Origin: Panopea generosa
Lineage: Eukaryota > Mollusca > Bivalvia > Adapedonta > Hiatellidae
DNA length: 64,000 nucleotides
Reading direction: 5' to 3'
NCBI GenBank assembly: GCA_029582155.1
Contig: CM055896.1
Location: forward strand, 22,249,110-22,313,109
Both the position numbers and the translations under genes were made by a program. Shown one piece after another: positions 24,930 through 37,404 of the stretch (within the stretch, counting starts at the first letter, position 1; every line of letters starts with the position of its first letter). The notes below the pieces were generated by a model that made no database searches, was not told the DNA's origin, and saw nothing but the letters and a program-made list of their open reading frames with translations.

Positions 24930-26773
24930 ACATAAATACATGACCAATACAAGAGAAAGCAATCAAAGGACACAGCTCAACAATACATCACCAATATATA
25001 TAAAATACATGACCAACACAAGATAAAGCAATCAAAGGACACAGCCAACAATACATCACCAGAATATAAGATACATGATCAACATAAGAGAAAGCAATCA
25101 AAGGACACAGTCAGCAATACATCACCAGAAAATAAAATACATGACCAATACAAGAGAAAGCAATCAAATGACACAGTCAGCAATACATCACCAGAATAGA
25201 AAAAAACATGACCATCAAAAGAGAAAGCAATCAAAGGACACAGTCAACAATACATCACCAGAAAATAAAATACACGACCAACACGTGAGAAAGCAAACAA
25301 AGGACACTGTCAGCAATACATCACCAGAATATTAAATACATGACCAACACAAGATAAAGCAATCAAAGGACACAGCTCAACAATACATTACCAGAATACA
25401 AAATACATGGCCAACACGAGAGAAAGCAATTAAAGGACACAGCTTAACAATACATCACCAGATTAGAAAATACATGACCAACACAAGAGAAAGCAATCAA
25501 AGGACACAGTCAACAATACATCGCCAATACAGGAAATACATACATGACCAACACGTGAGAAAGAAAACAAAGGAGACAGCTCAACAATACATCACTAATA
25601 TAGAAAATACATGGCCAACACAAGAGAAATCAATAAAAGGTCACAGCTTAACAATACATCACCAGAATAAAAAATACATGACCAATACAAGAGAAAGCAA
25701 TCAAAGGACACAGCTCAACAATACATCACCAATATATATAAAATACATGACCAACACAAGAGAAAGTAATCAAAGGACACAGTCAACAATACATCGCCAA
25801 TATAGGAAATACATGATTAACAAAAGAGAAAGCAATCAACGGACACATTCAGCAATACATCACCAATATAGAAAAAAACATGACCAACAAAAGAGAAAGC
25901 AATCAATGGACATAGTCACAATAATACATCACCAACATAGGAAATACATGACCAACACAAGAGAAAGCAATCAATGGACACAGTCAACAATTCATCACCA
26001 ATAAGGGAAATACATGGCCAATACAATGGAAAGCAATCAAAGAACACAGCTCAAAAATACATCACTAATATAGAAAATACATGACCAACACAAGAGAAAG
26101 CAATCAAAGAACACAGCTCAATAATACGTCACTAATATAGAAAATACATGACCAACACAAGAGAAAGCAATCAAAGGACACAGCTCAATAATACATCACT
26201 AATATAGAAAATACATGACCAACACAAGAGAAAGCAATCAAAGGACACAGCTCAATAATACGTCACTAATATAGAAAATACATGACCAACGCAAGAGAAA
26301 GCAATCAAAGGACACAGCTCTATAACACGTCACTAATATAGAAAATACATGACCAACATAAGAGAAAGCAATCAATTGACACAGTCAACAATTCATCACC
26401 AATATAAGAAATACATGACCAATACAAGAGAAAGCAATCAAAGGACACAGCTCAATAACACGTCACTAATATAGAAAATACATGACCAACATAAGAGAAA
26501 GCAATCAAAGGACACAGCTCAATAATACGTCACTTATAGAGAAAATAAATAACCAACACAAGAGAAAGCAATCAATTGACACAGTCAACAATTCAATACC
26601 AATATAAGAAATACATGACCAATACAAGAGAAAGCAATCAAAGGACACAGCTCAATAACACGTCACTAATATAGAAAATACATGACTTACATAAGAGAAA
26701 GCAATCAATTGACACAGTCAACAATTCATCACCAATATAAGAAATACATGACCAACATAAGAGAAAGCAATCA
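24930..26773 (+). repeat. 67-bp minisatellite (1.84 kb, about 27 units)
   Basis: The unit is roughly AATACATGACCAACACAAGA, GAAAGCAATCAAAGGACACA, GCTCAATAATACATCACTAA, TATAGAA, with variants AGTCAACAA and CACCAGAATA. Units in 26040-26700 are the most alike. Open frames of up to 176 codons across it are repeat artefacts. Confidence 0.97.
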
Positions 26774-26851
26774 ACATACATACATACATACATACATACA
26801 TACATACATACATACATACATACATACATACATACATACATACATACATAG
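26774..26851. repeat. CATA tetranucleotide microsatellite
   Basis: About 19 uninterrupted CATA units directly abut the last 67-bp unit. Confidence 0.97.
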
Positions 26852-27066
26852 GTGGGACAATCAGTAATAAAATACCCCAGAACACTAAATGTATCAATAA
26901 ATGGACTTATCACAATAACTACCATTTAAACAAATATACATTCACTCATGCACGCGTGCATGCACGTACGTACATATACATACATACATAGATGGGACAA
27001 TCAGTTACAAAATATCCCAGAACACTAAATGTATCAATAAATGAAATAATTACAATAACTACCATA
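26852..27066 (+). repeat. Tandem duplication, ~95-bp unit
   Basis: GGGACAATCAGTAATAAAATACCCCAGAACACTAAATG (26854 on) is repeated at 26994 with few changes, including the CAATAACTACCATNTA end. A second short CATA run at 26978-26991 precedes the second copy, so the CATA tract was part of the duplicated unit. Confidence 0.85.
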
Positions 27067-29050
27067 TATACACACCTAGAAAAAGCTTATTAATATACAT
27101 ACATGCAAAATGACGATATTAGTCACCGCCCTTAAATGGCCAGTGGCACTTCCACAGGACAGCTTCATTCTGTTTTACCGTTGCTTCCAGTCTATCCAAG
27201 TCCGTTATACAACAATGTAAAAGCATGGGATTTCCCGTCCGTCCCATAACTATTAACACTAACGCGGTAGAGCAAAATGTGACGTATTTCAACTTCCGCT
27301 AAAGCACTGACCTGCTTGTTTGTCACCGCAATGAAATGGTCCTTAACGAGAGAGAGCAATGACCGTTTCTTTAGTGTAATGTGGCTTCTAACCCCACCCT
27401 CCCATCGGTTTTCGCCCCATAAAACGAGACAAAATCAATAATAATAGTCCCGACCGACACTCCTCTTATAAGTCGGCCATATGAACATACATATCATGTA
27501 AAAAAAAAGCAACAACTGTACTCAGGTGTGTTTATTTTTCACGCATAATGGAATTCCATGTAATTAGATGTTCGTGGAATATCACAGTCTTCATTACTAT
27601 TCGAAATTCATATATTCAAGATAAACATACCAGGTCACTTTTTGTTCCATAGCAGCAGTCAATATTCAAATTAATGATTTTTATCTTTAATCAATATTTG
27701 AAAGTCGCAATCTAGTCTTGTTTTCCTTTTGTTTCACCCCACCGAGGTCCCCTCGATGTTATACAGTTGACTTCGAATTTTAATCACAGTATATAACCGG
27801 ACTGTGGTGATTCTCCCTCCCATTTACAAAACAATTACGAGGACTGACATATATAACTGGTCTATCCTGAACCCTGATATCTCCCGAATCAGGTATACTA
27901 ACCACCAATGAAAAAAGCAGAAAATTCTATGCCTGTCCCACAATTCATTGCAATTGAACACTTGCTAAACTCTTTCGTCATTCAAACTTTCCTTGACCAA
28001 TTGGCGTACTCATACTGAATACTATTTAGTACTACAGATTACTGGTCACTGTTTTAAAACACGTGTAACTCGCAAAAGTTACTTCAAAATATTGTTTCTA
28101 GAGCGAATTTCACATACCCAACCTATATTTTTCATGTATATTCATGGATATATCAGCGTCGTCTGACACTTGTTACTTAGAGCACTTCAACTTGACATTA
28201 TTCACACAAAGAACATAAATCTTATATATAAGCAGTGGCGTTGCTTCCTGTAGGCACGTACTTACACTTTTTCTGAGAAATCGAAAAAAATATGTCAAAA
28301 ATGCAATAACATTTGACCCCAATGCTACTTCATTTTTACCATTATTGAAATGAACAAACAATACAGTACATATATTTGGTTATAAAACAGTGAATTCAAG
28401 GGTATTATTAAGGATAATCAGGCCCATAAAAAATAACAAAATATACGTCAAAACACATCTGCACCGTCAAGCTGATTTTTTTTCGGAGGGGCATGCCCCA
28501 AGACTCCCTACGTGTGTGCCTACACATCGTTTTCATCCAAGCTACGCCATTGAAAAGCCACTTACCTTGCTATCCGATACTTTTCAAAATGTTGCCTGTG
28601 TATATAGCAGAGAATAGCAAGAATCAACACCTACAGTTTTTTGCTTATTTTCTTCTTTCAATGTCTGTATCTGACGCAACATGCTTACAGAATAATGCAT
28701 GGCAACTCTATATGTAGAACTAAATCAGACGATTGCACCATTTCCTCAAAATTAAACTATCAAATATCTAAATCCTGATGGACATACTGAAGTTTTCATT
28801 CTTTCGAAGATTCTTCCCACATACATTAACAAACATAAAACTCACATTCTTACAGTTTCAATTTCTGACATTGCATGTAATAGTTTATTAATATTCACGT
28901 ATGCATGGGCGGATCAACTCTTTAAGAACCCCGACGCACGCCCCCCATCCCAAACTGCCTCACATACACACTCCTAAACTCCCATATTTTTAAAATCCGC
29001 TATATTTCTGCTGAAAAACATGTGTGCACCTTCAGATTTTATGTTGCGCC
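27067..29050. other. Non-coding stretch downstream of the receptor gene exon
   Basis: No seven-transmembrane exon or other gene is visible on the minus strand, where the receptor gene would continue. The GGAGGGGCATGCCCCAAGACT block near 28485 and GGGCGGATCAACTC near 28910 look like repeat fragments. Confidence 0.5.
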
Positions 29051-29055
29051 ACTAC

Positions 29056-29084
29056 CCCCCCCCCCCCCCCCCCCACCCCCGCAA
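29056..29084. repeat. Poly-C tract
   Basis: About 22 C residues, an A, then five more C. Assembly length is unreliable in such a run. Confidence 0.9.
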
Positions 29085-29226
29085 ATGAAACTACATATCA
29101 TTTTCATGCTCATCATCGGGTATTGCTAAGTGTTAATGTTATTCGTTATCAACCGCTAATTGAAATATAAGAACGCCATAACTCACTGTTTGGTATTTCA
29201 ATCTTGCTGTCTAACTAAATATACAA

Positions 29227-30015
29227 TCAAGCAGAGAACATAATACACAACAACAGATAAACCTCCCACATATTGTGAAATGAAATTCCATTATTTGTGG
29301 ACTCTTGAAAAAGCTCAACGTAATCTTCAAGACAGATTTTCACCTCGTCTTTAGATTGCCAGAAGTAGACGTCTCCAATATTTCTTTTTATTCCATTCTT
29401 TGTTTGATCGGTTGAATTAGTGAAAACCTCACTTTCGTCATCAGTTAAGATTATCTGTTTACAGAACAACAGCGGACTCAAAGTTTCAGAGTGTACAAAC
29501 GTTTTGAATTTCATATTATCACTCACGGAGAAAAGTCGTTTTGTCATGAACTTGTTTTCGTTTTCTGACAAAGCGAATTTACTCGACAAGTCGAGGTTCC
29601 ATTCAAACAAATTTCCAATCGATATTTGAAACGCCGTTCCTCCAATCGATAGAGAAATACCATTCCTTAATCGGGTATAAACATCAGCAAAAATCGTTAA
29701 ACAGTCAAATCCAGACTTTGATGAAATTGACGACGCAAAATAGAAAAAATCACCTGAACTGTCTCTGCCCTGGAACACGGCAAAGTATTTCACGGAAATC
29801 GTTCCTTTTTGTTCGAACCGTTTTCGCACTGCTGTTTTTACTTTATCAATGTCAATGTTTGCATCTTTCCATTTCCTCGGTAAATCGCCATTCGATAAAG
29901 GCCGTAATTCAAAGAAAGCATTTACGTTAAAACCGTACAGGTCATTAATGAACCGAATACAGAGGCAACCTGCATACCATTCCATGTAAGGACAGTATAC
30001 TTTACGGCATTGAAC
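29227..30015 (-). CDS. Second exon of cysteine-rich receptor ectodomain gene
   Basis: On the minus strand a clear acceptor (TTTTTTGTTCCAG, ending at 30016) is followed in phase 0 by VQCRKVYCPYMEWYAGCLCI, a cysteine cluster. A long globular region comes next, then PLLFCKQIILTDDESEV and VKICLEDYVELF, and the frame ends SFHNMWEVYLLLCIMFSA with TGA at 29229-29227 (262 codons). The FCKxIxL and C-x-DDY-like blocks are what I recall before the first transmembrane helix of mollusc adhesion/secretin-like GPCRs. The phase-0 junction fits the phase-0 donor at 49373, giving NCTCQEVFNKKQ joined to VQCRKVYC. The frame stops about 11 residues into the hydrophobic segment. The receptor may therefore be truncated and secreted, be spliced to a downstream exon outside the window, or be a recent pseudogene. 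Confidence 0.65.
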   Translation of the reverse strand, partial: VQCRKVYCPYMEWYAGCLCIRFINDLYGFNVNAFFELRPLSNGDLPRKWKDANIDIDKVKTAVRKRFEQKGTISVKYFAVFQGRDSSGDFFYFASSISSKSGFDCLTIFADVYTRLRNGISLSIGGTAFQISIGNLFEWNLDLSSKFALSENENKFMTKRLFSVSDNMKFKTFVHSETLSPLLFCKQIILTDDESEVFTNSTDQTKNGIKRNIGDVYFWQSKDEVKICLEDYVELFQESTNNGISFHNMWEVYLLLCIMFSA

Positions 30016-30079
30016 CTGGAACAAAAAATAATAGCACTTATATTAATAAAATTAAGTAACATTTTATAAAGAAACATTT

Positions 30080-32860
30080 AGTCATAGGACTAAAACTGTA
30101 ATATGCTAAGTAATACTTCATCTACAAAAATAGATAATATATGTCAACAGCTAGGTCTATATCAGACTATTACCGAACCATCTCATTATACTGAGAATTC
30201 CCAATCTTTGATTGATATTTTACTGTTAAGCAACAAACACAGTTTGATAACATGTGGGGTAGCAGAATCTTTTTTAAATCAAGATATTAGATTTCACTGT
30301 CCAATATTTGGTGTTTTTAAATTTAATAAATCGAAACAATTTACTTTCAAAAGACAAGTCTGGAAATATGAACGTGGCGATTATGCTTCATTCAAGAATA
30401 AAATTAACGAATCAAACTGGAATGAAGTTATCAATGACGACATAAATGTGTATGCTAGCAACTTATCTGCAAAATTAAAGGAAATTTCTAATAAATATAT
30501 TCCAAATAAAACTGTTGTAATTAAACCAAATGAGCCGAAATGGATTACTAGTGAAATAAAGCGCAGTATTAGGGTCAGAAAAAGATTATACAAAAAAGCC
30601 AAGAGATTCAATACAGTTTATAGCTGGAACAGGTTTAAAAAATATAGAAATGACGTTGTCAAGCTTATAAGCGAAACTAAAAAGATATACTACGAAAATT
30701 TAGCTTCTAAACTAAATTCACCGTCTCTTTTGCCAAAAGACTGGTGGAAAACATTAAAATCATTTATCAATTCAAATGATAAACCAGCTGTCCCTCCACT
30801 AAACGATAATGGAAACATTGTCTCTGACAACAATACCAAAGCAAACATATTAAATAATTTTTTCCAGGAACAGATTATTCTTAATGTTGACAATATCTTA
30901 CCACCAATCATATATTAACCAAGTGATAACCATGATATCATATCAATTCTAACGATGTAAATAGTATCTTAAAAACACTGCCAACGGGCAAAGCCTCAGG
31001 TCCCGATGATATCAAAAGTTACGTCTTGCGTGAAATATCTAATGAATTATCGACGCCTTTATGCAACTTATTTAACGTTTGTCTGACCAAAAGTGTTTTC
31101 CCAAAAGTCTGGAAAGAAGCATCTGTATGCGCTGTTTATAAAAAGGGAGACCCTTCCTTGGTTAATAACTATAGACCTATATCACTGTTAAGCGTAATTG
31201 GCAAAGTGTTTGAAAGACTTATTTTTAAACACATGTATAATTTCTTTCGTGATACCAATTTTATCTCGTCATTTCAATCTGGTTTTGTTCCTGGTGATTC
31301 AACAACAATTAACCAGTTTACTTGTCTGTACAATATATTCAGTAAAGCTATTGATGACGGTAAAGAAGTTCGCGTTATATTTTTTGACATAAGCAAAGCT
31401 TTTGATAGAGTTTGGCACAAAGGTCTAATAGTCAAGTTAACAGCAGCAGGAATATCAAATCAGCTTAAAAAATTTACTAAATGACTACCTAAACAATAGG
31501 CAACAATGTGTTTTTTGGCCTGGTACCAAATCTGATTGGACATTAATCAAGGCCGGAGTGCCTCAGGGTCCATTTTAGGTCCGCTTCTATTTTTAGTCTA
31601 TATTAATGACATAGTATCTGATATCGCATCTAACATTCGTCTTTTTGCAGACGATACAAGCCTATACTTTATAATCGATCACAATAACAATATAATTAAT
31701 GCTGCACAAATTCTGAATTCCGACATCAACAAAATTACTGAATGGTCAAAACAATGGCTTGTAACTTTTAATCCGTCGAAGACTGAATCGCTTCTTATAT
31801 CTAGGAAACGTAATCAACCCGTCCATCCACCACTATAAATGCATAACCAACAAATATCAGAAGTACAATCACACAAACACTTAGGTATACTTTTATCAAA
31901 CAACTGTACCTGGCACTCTCATATTGAATACATAAAGGATAAGGCATGGTCAAGAATTAAAATCATGAGAAAACTGAAATATCAGCTAGACAGAAGATCC
32001 TTGGAGATTATATATACATCTTTTATCCGACCACTGTTAGAATATGGTAACACAATCTGGGATAACTGCACTAATTATGAAAAACACGAGTTAGAAAAAG
32101 AAAAAAAAATTAACACGAAGCAGCACGCACTGCAACTGGAACAACACAACTTATTTCAATTAATAACTTAAACACAGAAGTTGGGTGGGAAAGTCTAGAA
32201 ACTCGAAGGACGAAACACAAATTAATTATTTTCTATAAAATGGTAAACCATTTGACTCCTCCCTACGTATCTGCACTAGTACCATCCCAAATAGGTGAAA
32301 ATTTCCCGTATAATCTCATAAATAGTTATGACCTACAAATTCCAAGTTCTAGAACAGCGCTCTACTATAATAATTCTTTCATGCCATCTGTTGTCCGTGA
32401 TTGGAACAATCTATCCATAGAAACAAGACGAGGTGTTTCTATCAATGCCTTTAAGCACCAGCTAAATAAAAATCTTACCAAAACATCAAAACACTTTTAC
32501 ACAGGCACAAGAAAATGTCAGTTCTTGCATACTCGTCTTCGTACGAATTGTAGCACGCTGAAACAACACTTATTCCAAAAAATATTGAAAATTCTCCACT
32601 GTGTACATGTGGAGCAATTGAAAGTACGAATCATTACCTCCTCGTCTGTCCTATTTATCATACTGAACGCGATACACTTCTCGCATCAATCTCTCACATA
32701 TGCACTGTTACCCTCAACACACTTCTCTTTGGTGAACCTCATCTCCCCCACAATACAAACGTCGAAATTTTTAATGCTGTCCACAAATGTATACTCTCGA
32801 GTAAGCGTTTTAATAACGAAAACTAAAAACTTATCTAACAACGCTGTTAAGCTTTAGACT
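30080..32860 (+). pseudogene. LINE ORF2 remnant (endonuclease end, RT, C-terminus)
   Basis: The parts in order are the endonuclease C-terminus (EPSHYTENSQSLIDILL, FHCPIFGVFKF) and linker to 30918; RT fingers and palm at 31026-31484 (PISLLSVIGKVFERLI, SGFVPGDSTT, VRVIFFDISKAFDRVWH); and a frameshift, then GVPQGS-like sequence broken at 31536. After that come LGPLLFLVYINDIV, RLFADDTSLY (catalytic FADD, about 31640-31670), a TAA at about 31836, and QSHKHLGILLSNNCTWHSHI, LDRRSLEIIYTSFIRPLLEY and the post-RT region to 32860. At least four lesions make it inactive. It normally makes the endonuclease/reverse transcriptase that primes on nicked target DNA. Confidence 0.85.
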
Positions 32861-32877
32861 TGTAAATAATGATCTAT

Positions 32878-32878
<1 letters not shown>

Positions 32879-32948
<70 letters not shown>

Positions 32949-32988
32949 TAATAATAATAGTAATAATAATAATAATAATAATAATTAT
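32879..32988. repeat. AAT trinucleotide microsatellite
   Basis: About 36 AAT/ATA units with single-base interruptions, directly after the end of LINE ORF2 and inside its 3' UTR. Confidence 0.95.
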
Positions 32989-33404
32989 TTATATGTTGTT
33001 TGTCTGCTTCCCTTGGCTCGCTCGCCTTAGTCCTGAACTCGTCCGCCTTTTTTTTCTGTTTATCTTTTTTTTAATTCTAAATTATATGATTAATTATAAA
33101 ATTTTGTTTTCTTTTAAAACATACCAAGACATACAACTATCGGTGTAAAAATTATATTTCTTTTATAGAACTGTATTTTGTTGATATGTCAAAACTAATC
33201 TAATGAATCTTTGCCACCTTACACAAATGTTTGTAAATGTTACTAAGGAGAGAAACTATATAAGAATTATTTCTTTCGTTTCAATCCTTTTACTATGTAT
33301 GTTGTGGAATATGCTGTACATAATTTATGAATAAAAAATATGTTTAAACCAAAACTGTGCATATAATTTCCAATTAACCATGGTTACTAATACTAGCCGG
33401 TGGA

Positions 33405-33463
33405 AATTCCAAGCAATAACCGAACACAACGATGAAAACTGAGATGTTTCGAATGCGGCGTTA
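33405..33463. repeat. Copy of the ~60-bp block flanking the minus-strand LINE (3' side)
   Basis: Sequence around ACCGAACACAACGATGAAAA and CTGAGATGTTTCGAATGCGG matches 39949-40010 with about five differences. It sits directly against the 3' end of the minus-strand LINE. Confidence 0.85.
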
Positions 33464-33899
33464 GTTTAACATATTTTTATTCATGATATTTACAACGTTT
33501 GCATGTATATACAATGACAAAACATATAAGGATTGGAACGAAAGCATAATGCTTATTGGGTTCCTTTCCTTTGAAGTCTATTTTAACATTGAAATGGCAG
33601 ACGTACAATGATATAACTGGTTTAAATAAATAATTGTGGAAATATTTTAGTCAGTACTGACAATATAATAAAAAGATAAAAAAAAAAATATTTAGAAAAA
33701 CGTAGCAAAAATGAAGCATCAAGAAAAAAACACAAAAAACAACAACAACAAGTTACAGGCATGTATGATGTATCTTGATAATATATACAACTTCAATACT
33801 CAGAAGAGGCAATTAGAAATCAGAAGGCACGGCGGCGAACCGGATAAGGGTGGGGGGATTTATTATAGTATTTTGAGATTCAATTTGAAATATTTGACA

Positions 33900-36800
33900 T
33901 AAGTGACATAAGTTGCTCCTGGCTGCTGATAAGAATCGTTTGCTTTTAATGATAAACTCGTGCACGGCTTTAAAAATCAACGAGTTTAATTCATAACTTA
34001 GTCTGGGATCTCCATATAAGATAATTTATGTAGAAACAGTACATAAGGACGACAGTGTATTTAAAAATTCCAATCTTATGTTATGATAGGCTGGACATGT
34101 GAAGAAGTAGTGATAAGTGTCCTTTATGCTACCACAATGACATAACGGGGATTCAGTTATATTTTTAGATACAAGTGCTGATTGAGTGAACTACAATTTG
34201 TTTTAAGGCGCGCGTGGAGAGTTTGTGCTTTTCTGCTCGCTGAATAATAGTATTTGGGGGCGTACACTCTATCTATATTCAGAAAACGTTTAAAAGTATA
34301 TACCGATTCCAAACAACGAGCCTCGTATGGTAGAGAATTCCATTCCCGAACTACAGAGAGTAGAAATGAATTAAAATAATTGCTTGTTCGTGAACGAATT
34401 GTGTGTAAGTTGTTATCATTCTTTAATCTGTATTGGGACTCATGACCTACTTGACGAGGCACCATTGCTGAAAGATATGCAGGTGACATATTATGGACCA
34501 TTTTGTAAAACAGAATAAGTTTGTGCTTTCGCCTTCTAACTTCAAGCGTTTCCCAGTTAATTCCAGTGTACAAATTGTGTAACGATATCAGTTTAGTAGT
34601 TCCCGATGCGATTCGAGCTGCTTCATTTTGGATTTTATCCAGTTCAAGTTTTTCATATTGTGTGCAACTATCCCAAATAACATCTGCGTATTCTAAAATA
34701 GGTCTAATAAAAGTAGTTTATATTATTTCTAAGGAGTTTCGATCAAGTTGAAATTTGAGTTTCTGCATTATATTGATTCTTTTCCACGCTTTAACTTTAA
34801 TATATTCTATATGTGAGTGCCAGTTGCAGTCATTCGAAAACGTGACGCCTAGGTGTTTATGAGATTTCACTTCTAAAATGTTTTGATTGAGCATATTTAG
34901 GGGTGGGTGTGCAGGTTTCTTATGTTTACGAGATATCAATAGCGATTCTGTTTTCGTGGGGTTAAAACTGACTAACCACTAATTACTCCAATCTGTAATT
35001 TTAGCTATATCAGAGTTAAGAATGTCTGCAGCAACATTTACATGATCTACATTAATATAAAGACTTGTATCGTCGGCAAATAAACGAATGTTTGAATTGA
35101 TATCTGTAACAATATCATTGATGTAAATAAGGAAGAGAAGCGGTCCTAGGATAGAGCCTTGTGGAACACCTGCATTTATTGAATTCCATCTGGATTTAGC
35201 ACCAGGAATAACTACACACTGACGTCGATTACCAAGGTAATCTTTGAACCATTTAATGAGTGAATCAGAAATACCAGCATATTTAAGTTTGACTAGGAGA
35301 CCTCTATGCCATACTCGATCAAAGGCTTTACTTATATCAAAGAAGACTACTCTGACCTCTTTTCCAGCATCTAATGCTTGGCAGAAAGTATTATAAAGAT
35401 AGGTGAGTTGATTGACGGTTGAGTCGCCTGGCATGAAACCTGACTGAAGAGGTGATAGGAAGATGGTTTCATGAAGAAAGTTAAAAACATGTTTAAATAT
35501 TAATCTTTCCAGAACCTTATCGATATTACTTAGTAGAGAAATAGGACGGTAGTTATTTACAGAAGATGGATCCCCTTTTTTGAAAACTGCACACACATGC
35601 GCTTCTATCCAAATATTTGGAACTTTTTCACCAGTTAAAGATGTGTTAAAAATATTACAAAGAGGAGTGGACAACTAATTAGAGAGTTTACGTAGTATAC
35701 GATTATTTATTTCGTCAGGGCCCGTTGCTTTACCTATTGGAAGACATGCTAAAACAGACTTGACTTCTTCTGGAGTTAAATTAAATAATTGCATAACTGT
35801 ATTACTGTCGGGCATAGCAGGTAGTTCAGTATTGTTATCGTTTAAAACTGTCTGGCTTTTGAAAAAGTCGTTTAATAAATTGGCCTTGTCTGTCTCGTCA
35901 GAAACTGTTCCATCGTTACTAATAAGAGGTGGTAGTGTTTGTTTGGCATTTGGAGAAATAAAAGTCTTAAGAGTTTTCCACCAGTCCCTGCAAGAAATAT
36001 CTGATGTTTTGAGTTTGTGGGAAAGATTATTATAATATGCTTGTTTTGATTGACGTATTAGGGTTATTATTTCATTTCGGGTATTTCGAAATTGATCCCA
36101 CTGGTGTTTAAGGTTTGTATGTTTGGCTTTTCTGTATAATTTTTTTCTATATCTGATTTTAAGCTTTATCAAAGTATTTATCCAAGGAGGCTCATATGGT
36201 CTAATACGAACAGTCAAGTTGGGAATGCATTGTTCGGTTAAAGATATAATAGTGTCAGTAATATTTTTTGCATAAACATTAATATCATTATTCGACAATT
36301 CTTGCCAATTTATTTCTTGAGCTTTACTTCGCAATAGATTAAAATCACTCTGGTCATATTTCCATATTTTCCTAGTGAAAGATTTGAATTTTTTTTTGTA
36401 AACTTAAATATGGCAAATATTGGACAATGATATCTTTGTACTTGATCTAGGAAAGCATCAGACACGCCACTTACTATTAAATTAGGACTATTACTAACTA
36501 GCATAATATCAATGAGAGTAGACGAATTTTCAGTAAAATGGGTAGGTTCATTTATAATTTGACTTAAACCAAATTGATTGCATAGCGATGTAATTTTTTG
36601 AGCACTTTGACAGTTTAGCATATTTAAATTTAAATCGCCGGTAATTATAATATCATTAATTCCTGAATCAACTGCTAAATTTATAGAGTCTTCTATCATG
36701 TTGTAATAAATTATATCGGCGTTTGGAGGTCTGTAAAATACACCAAGGAGTATATGTTTATTATTAAGTGAAATATCGATCCAGATACAATCTAAACGGT

Positions 36801-37404
36801 TTAATTCAAGATCTACCCTGCGTTTGTATGTAAAGTTAGTTTTTAAATATACAATAACTCCACCATAGCTATCACCATAACGGTCTTTCCTTTCAGGTCT
36901 TTGAAATGACGGAATAAGAAGTTCTTCGGTAGGTATGGATTCATGTAACCAAGTTTCAGAGAATGTTAGGATGTCGAATTGATTAAGTTCTGCACTAAGC
37001 AGGTCTAGTTTATAGCGTAAACTTTGGACATTATAATGAATTAAAGATAAGTTATGTGTCATGTCCAGAGTTTCAGAAATTGTGGTAGCATTTGATACAT
37101 TGGGTGAATTTTGTATTTCAGGTCCGGGATTAGGGTGTATATCTCCCGACTGTAAAAGAAAAACTAAGAACCAGGTGCACGTGATTGCTGTAAAATGTAA
37201 ACATAATGTATCTTTAACAAACTTTACGTTAATGAAATATTTACGGCCTATTAACAGACGTTTATGGGGACGTTCAACGGTGTTTGCGAGTCTAGATGTA
37301 GATAAGACGTTTTCAAGCAAAGAGAATATACTTAGTAATGAACTTATTAATGATAGAAGCAAATGCAACATTGAAAACATACACTCACATGGATATGACG
37401 GCAT
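33900..37404 (-). pseudogene. LINE ORF2 (APE endonuclease, reverse transcriptase) with a 2A-like motif
   Basis: Residues 1-85 are hydrophobic-rich and lead to SGDIHPNPGP (residues 86-95). The APE endonuclease follows with NVQSLRYK, FSETWLHE, GGVIVYLK, GVFYRPPNAD, ITGDLNLNML, LIDIMLVSN and a YHCPIFAIF end. A frameshift in the A9 run near 36385 leads to the linker (36334-35675), a TAG at 35675, then RT (35674-34979) with SLLSNIDKVLERLIFKHVF, FFDISKAFDRVWHRGL, GVPQGSILGPLLFLIYINDI and LFADDTSLY. TAG at 34979 and TAA near 34718 look like single-base changes (WSN-stop-WLV, LEII-stop-TTF). The C-terminus continues to about 33900, with the C-x-C...H...C block LCHCGSIKDTYHYFFTCP in a shifted frame. 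Five or six lesions, mostly single-base, mean a fairly young but dead copy. Confidence 0.9.
37120..37149 (-). other. 2A-like NPGP motif in LINE ORF2
   Basis: GDIHPNPGP resembles the ribosome-skipping 2A core D-V/I-E-x-N-P-G-P, with His in place of Glu. It follows a hydrophobic stretch (residues 70-85) at the N-terminal edge of the endonuclease. 2A-like sequences at this place are documented for some APE-type LINEs. The activity of this variant is unknown. Confidence 0.7.

Larger units (their letters stand above)
30080..33350 (+). mobile_element. 5'-truncated Jockey/CR1-superfamily LINE
   Basis: It begins inside the endonuclease (GD-x-NCNML near 30088) and runs through RT and the ORF2 C-terminus to a 3' UTR ending ATGAATAAAAAATATGTTTAAACC at about 33350. 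It lies antisense in the receptor gene intron, only about 65 bases upstream of the 30015 acceptor. It is tail-to-tail with the LINE at 33461-40130 and similar to it in sequence (EPxHxTENSxxLIDIxLxSN in both). Confidence 0.85.

Noticed and set aside
25075..26004. Open frames of 86 and 176 codons
   Set aside because: They are translations of the 67-bp minisatellite.
24930..26773. CRISPR-like array
   Set aside because: Units are head-to-tail copies without unique spacers, in eukaryotic DNA.
27067..29226. 7TM exons of the receptor gene
   Set aside because: No run of hydrophobic helices was found in any minus-strand frame here.
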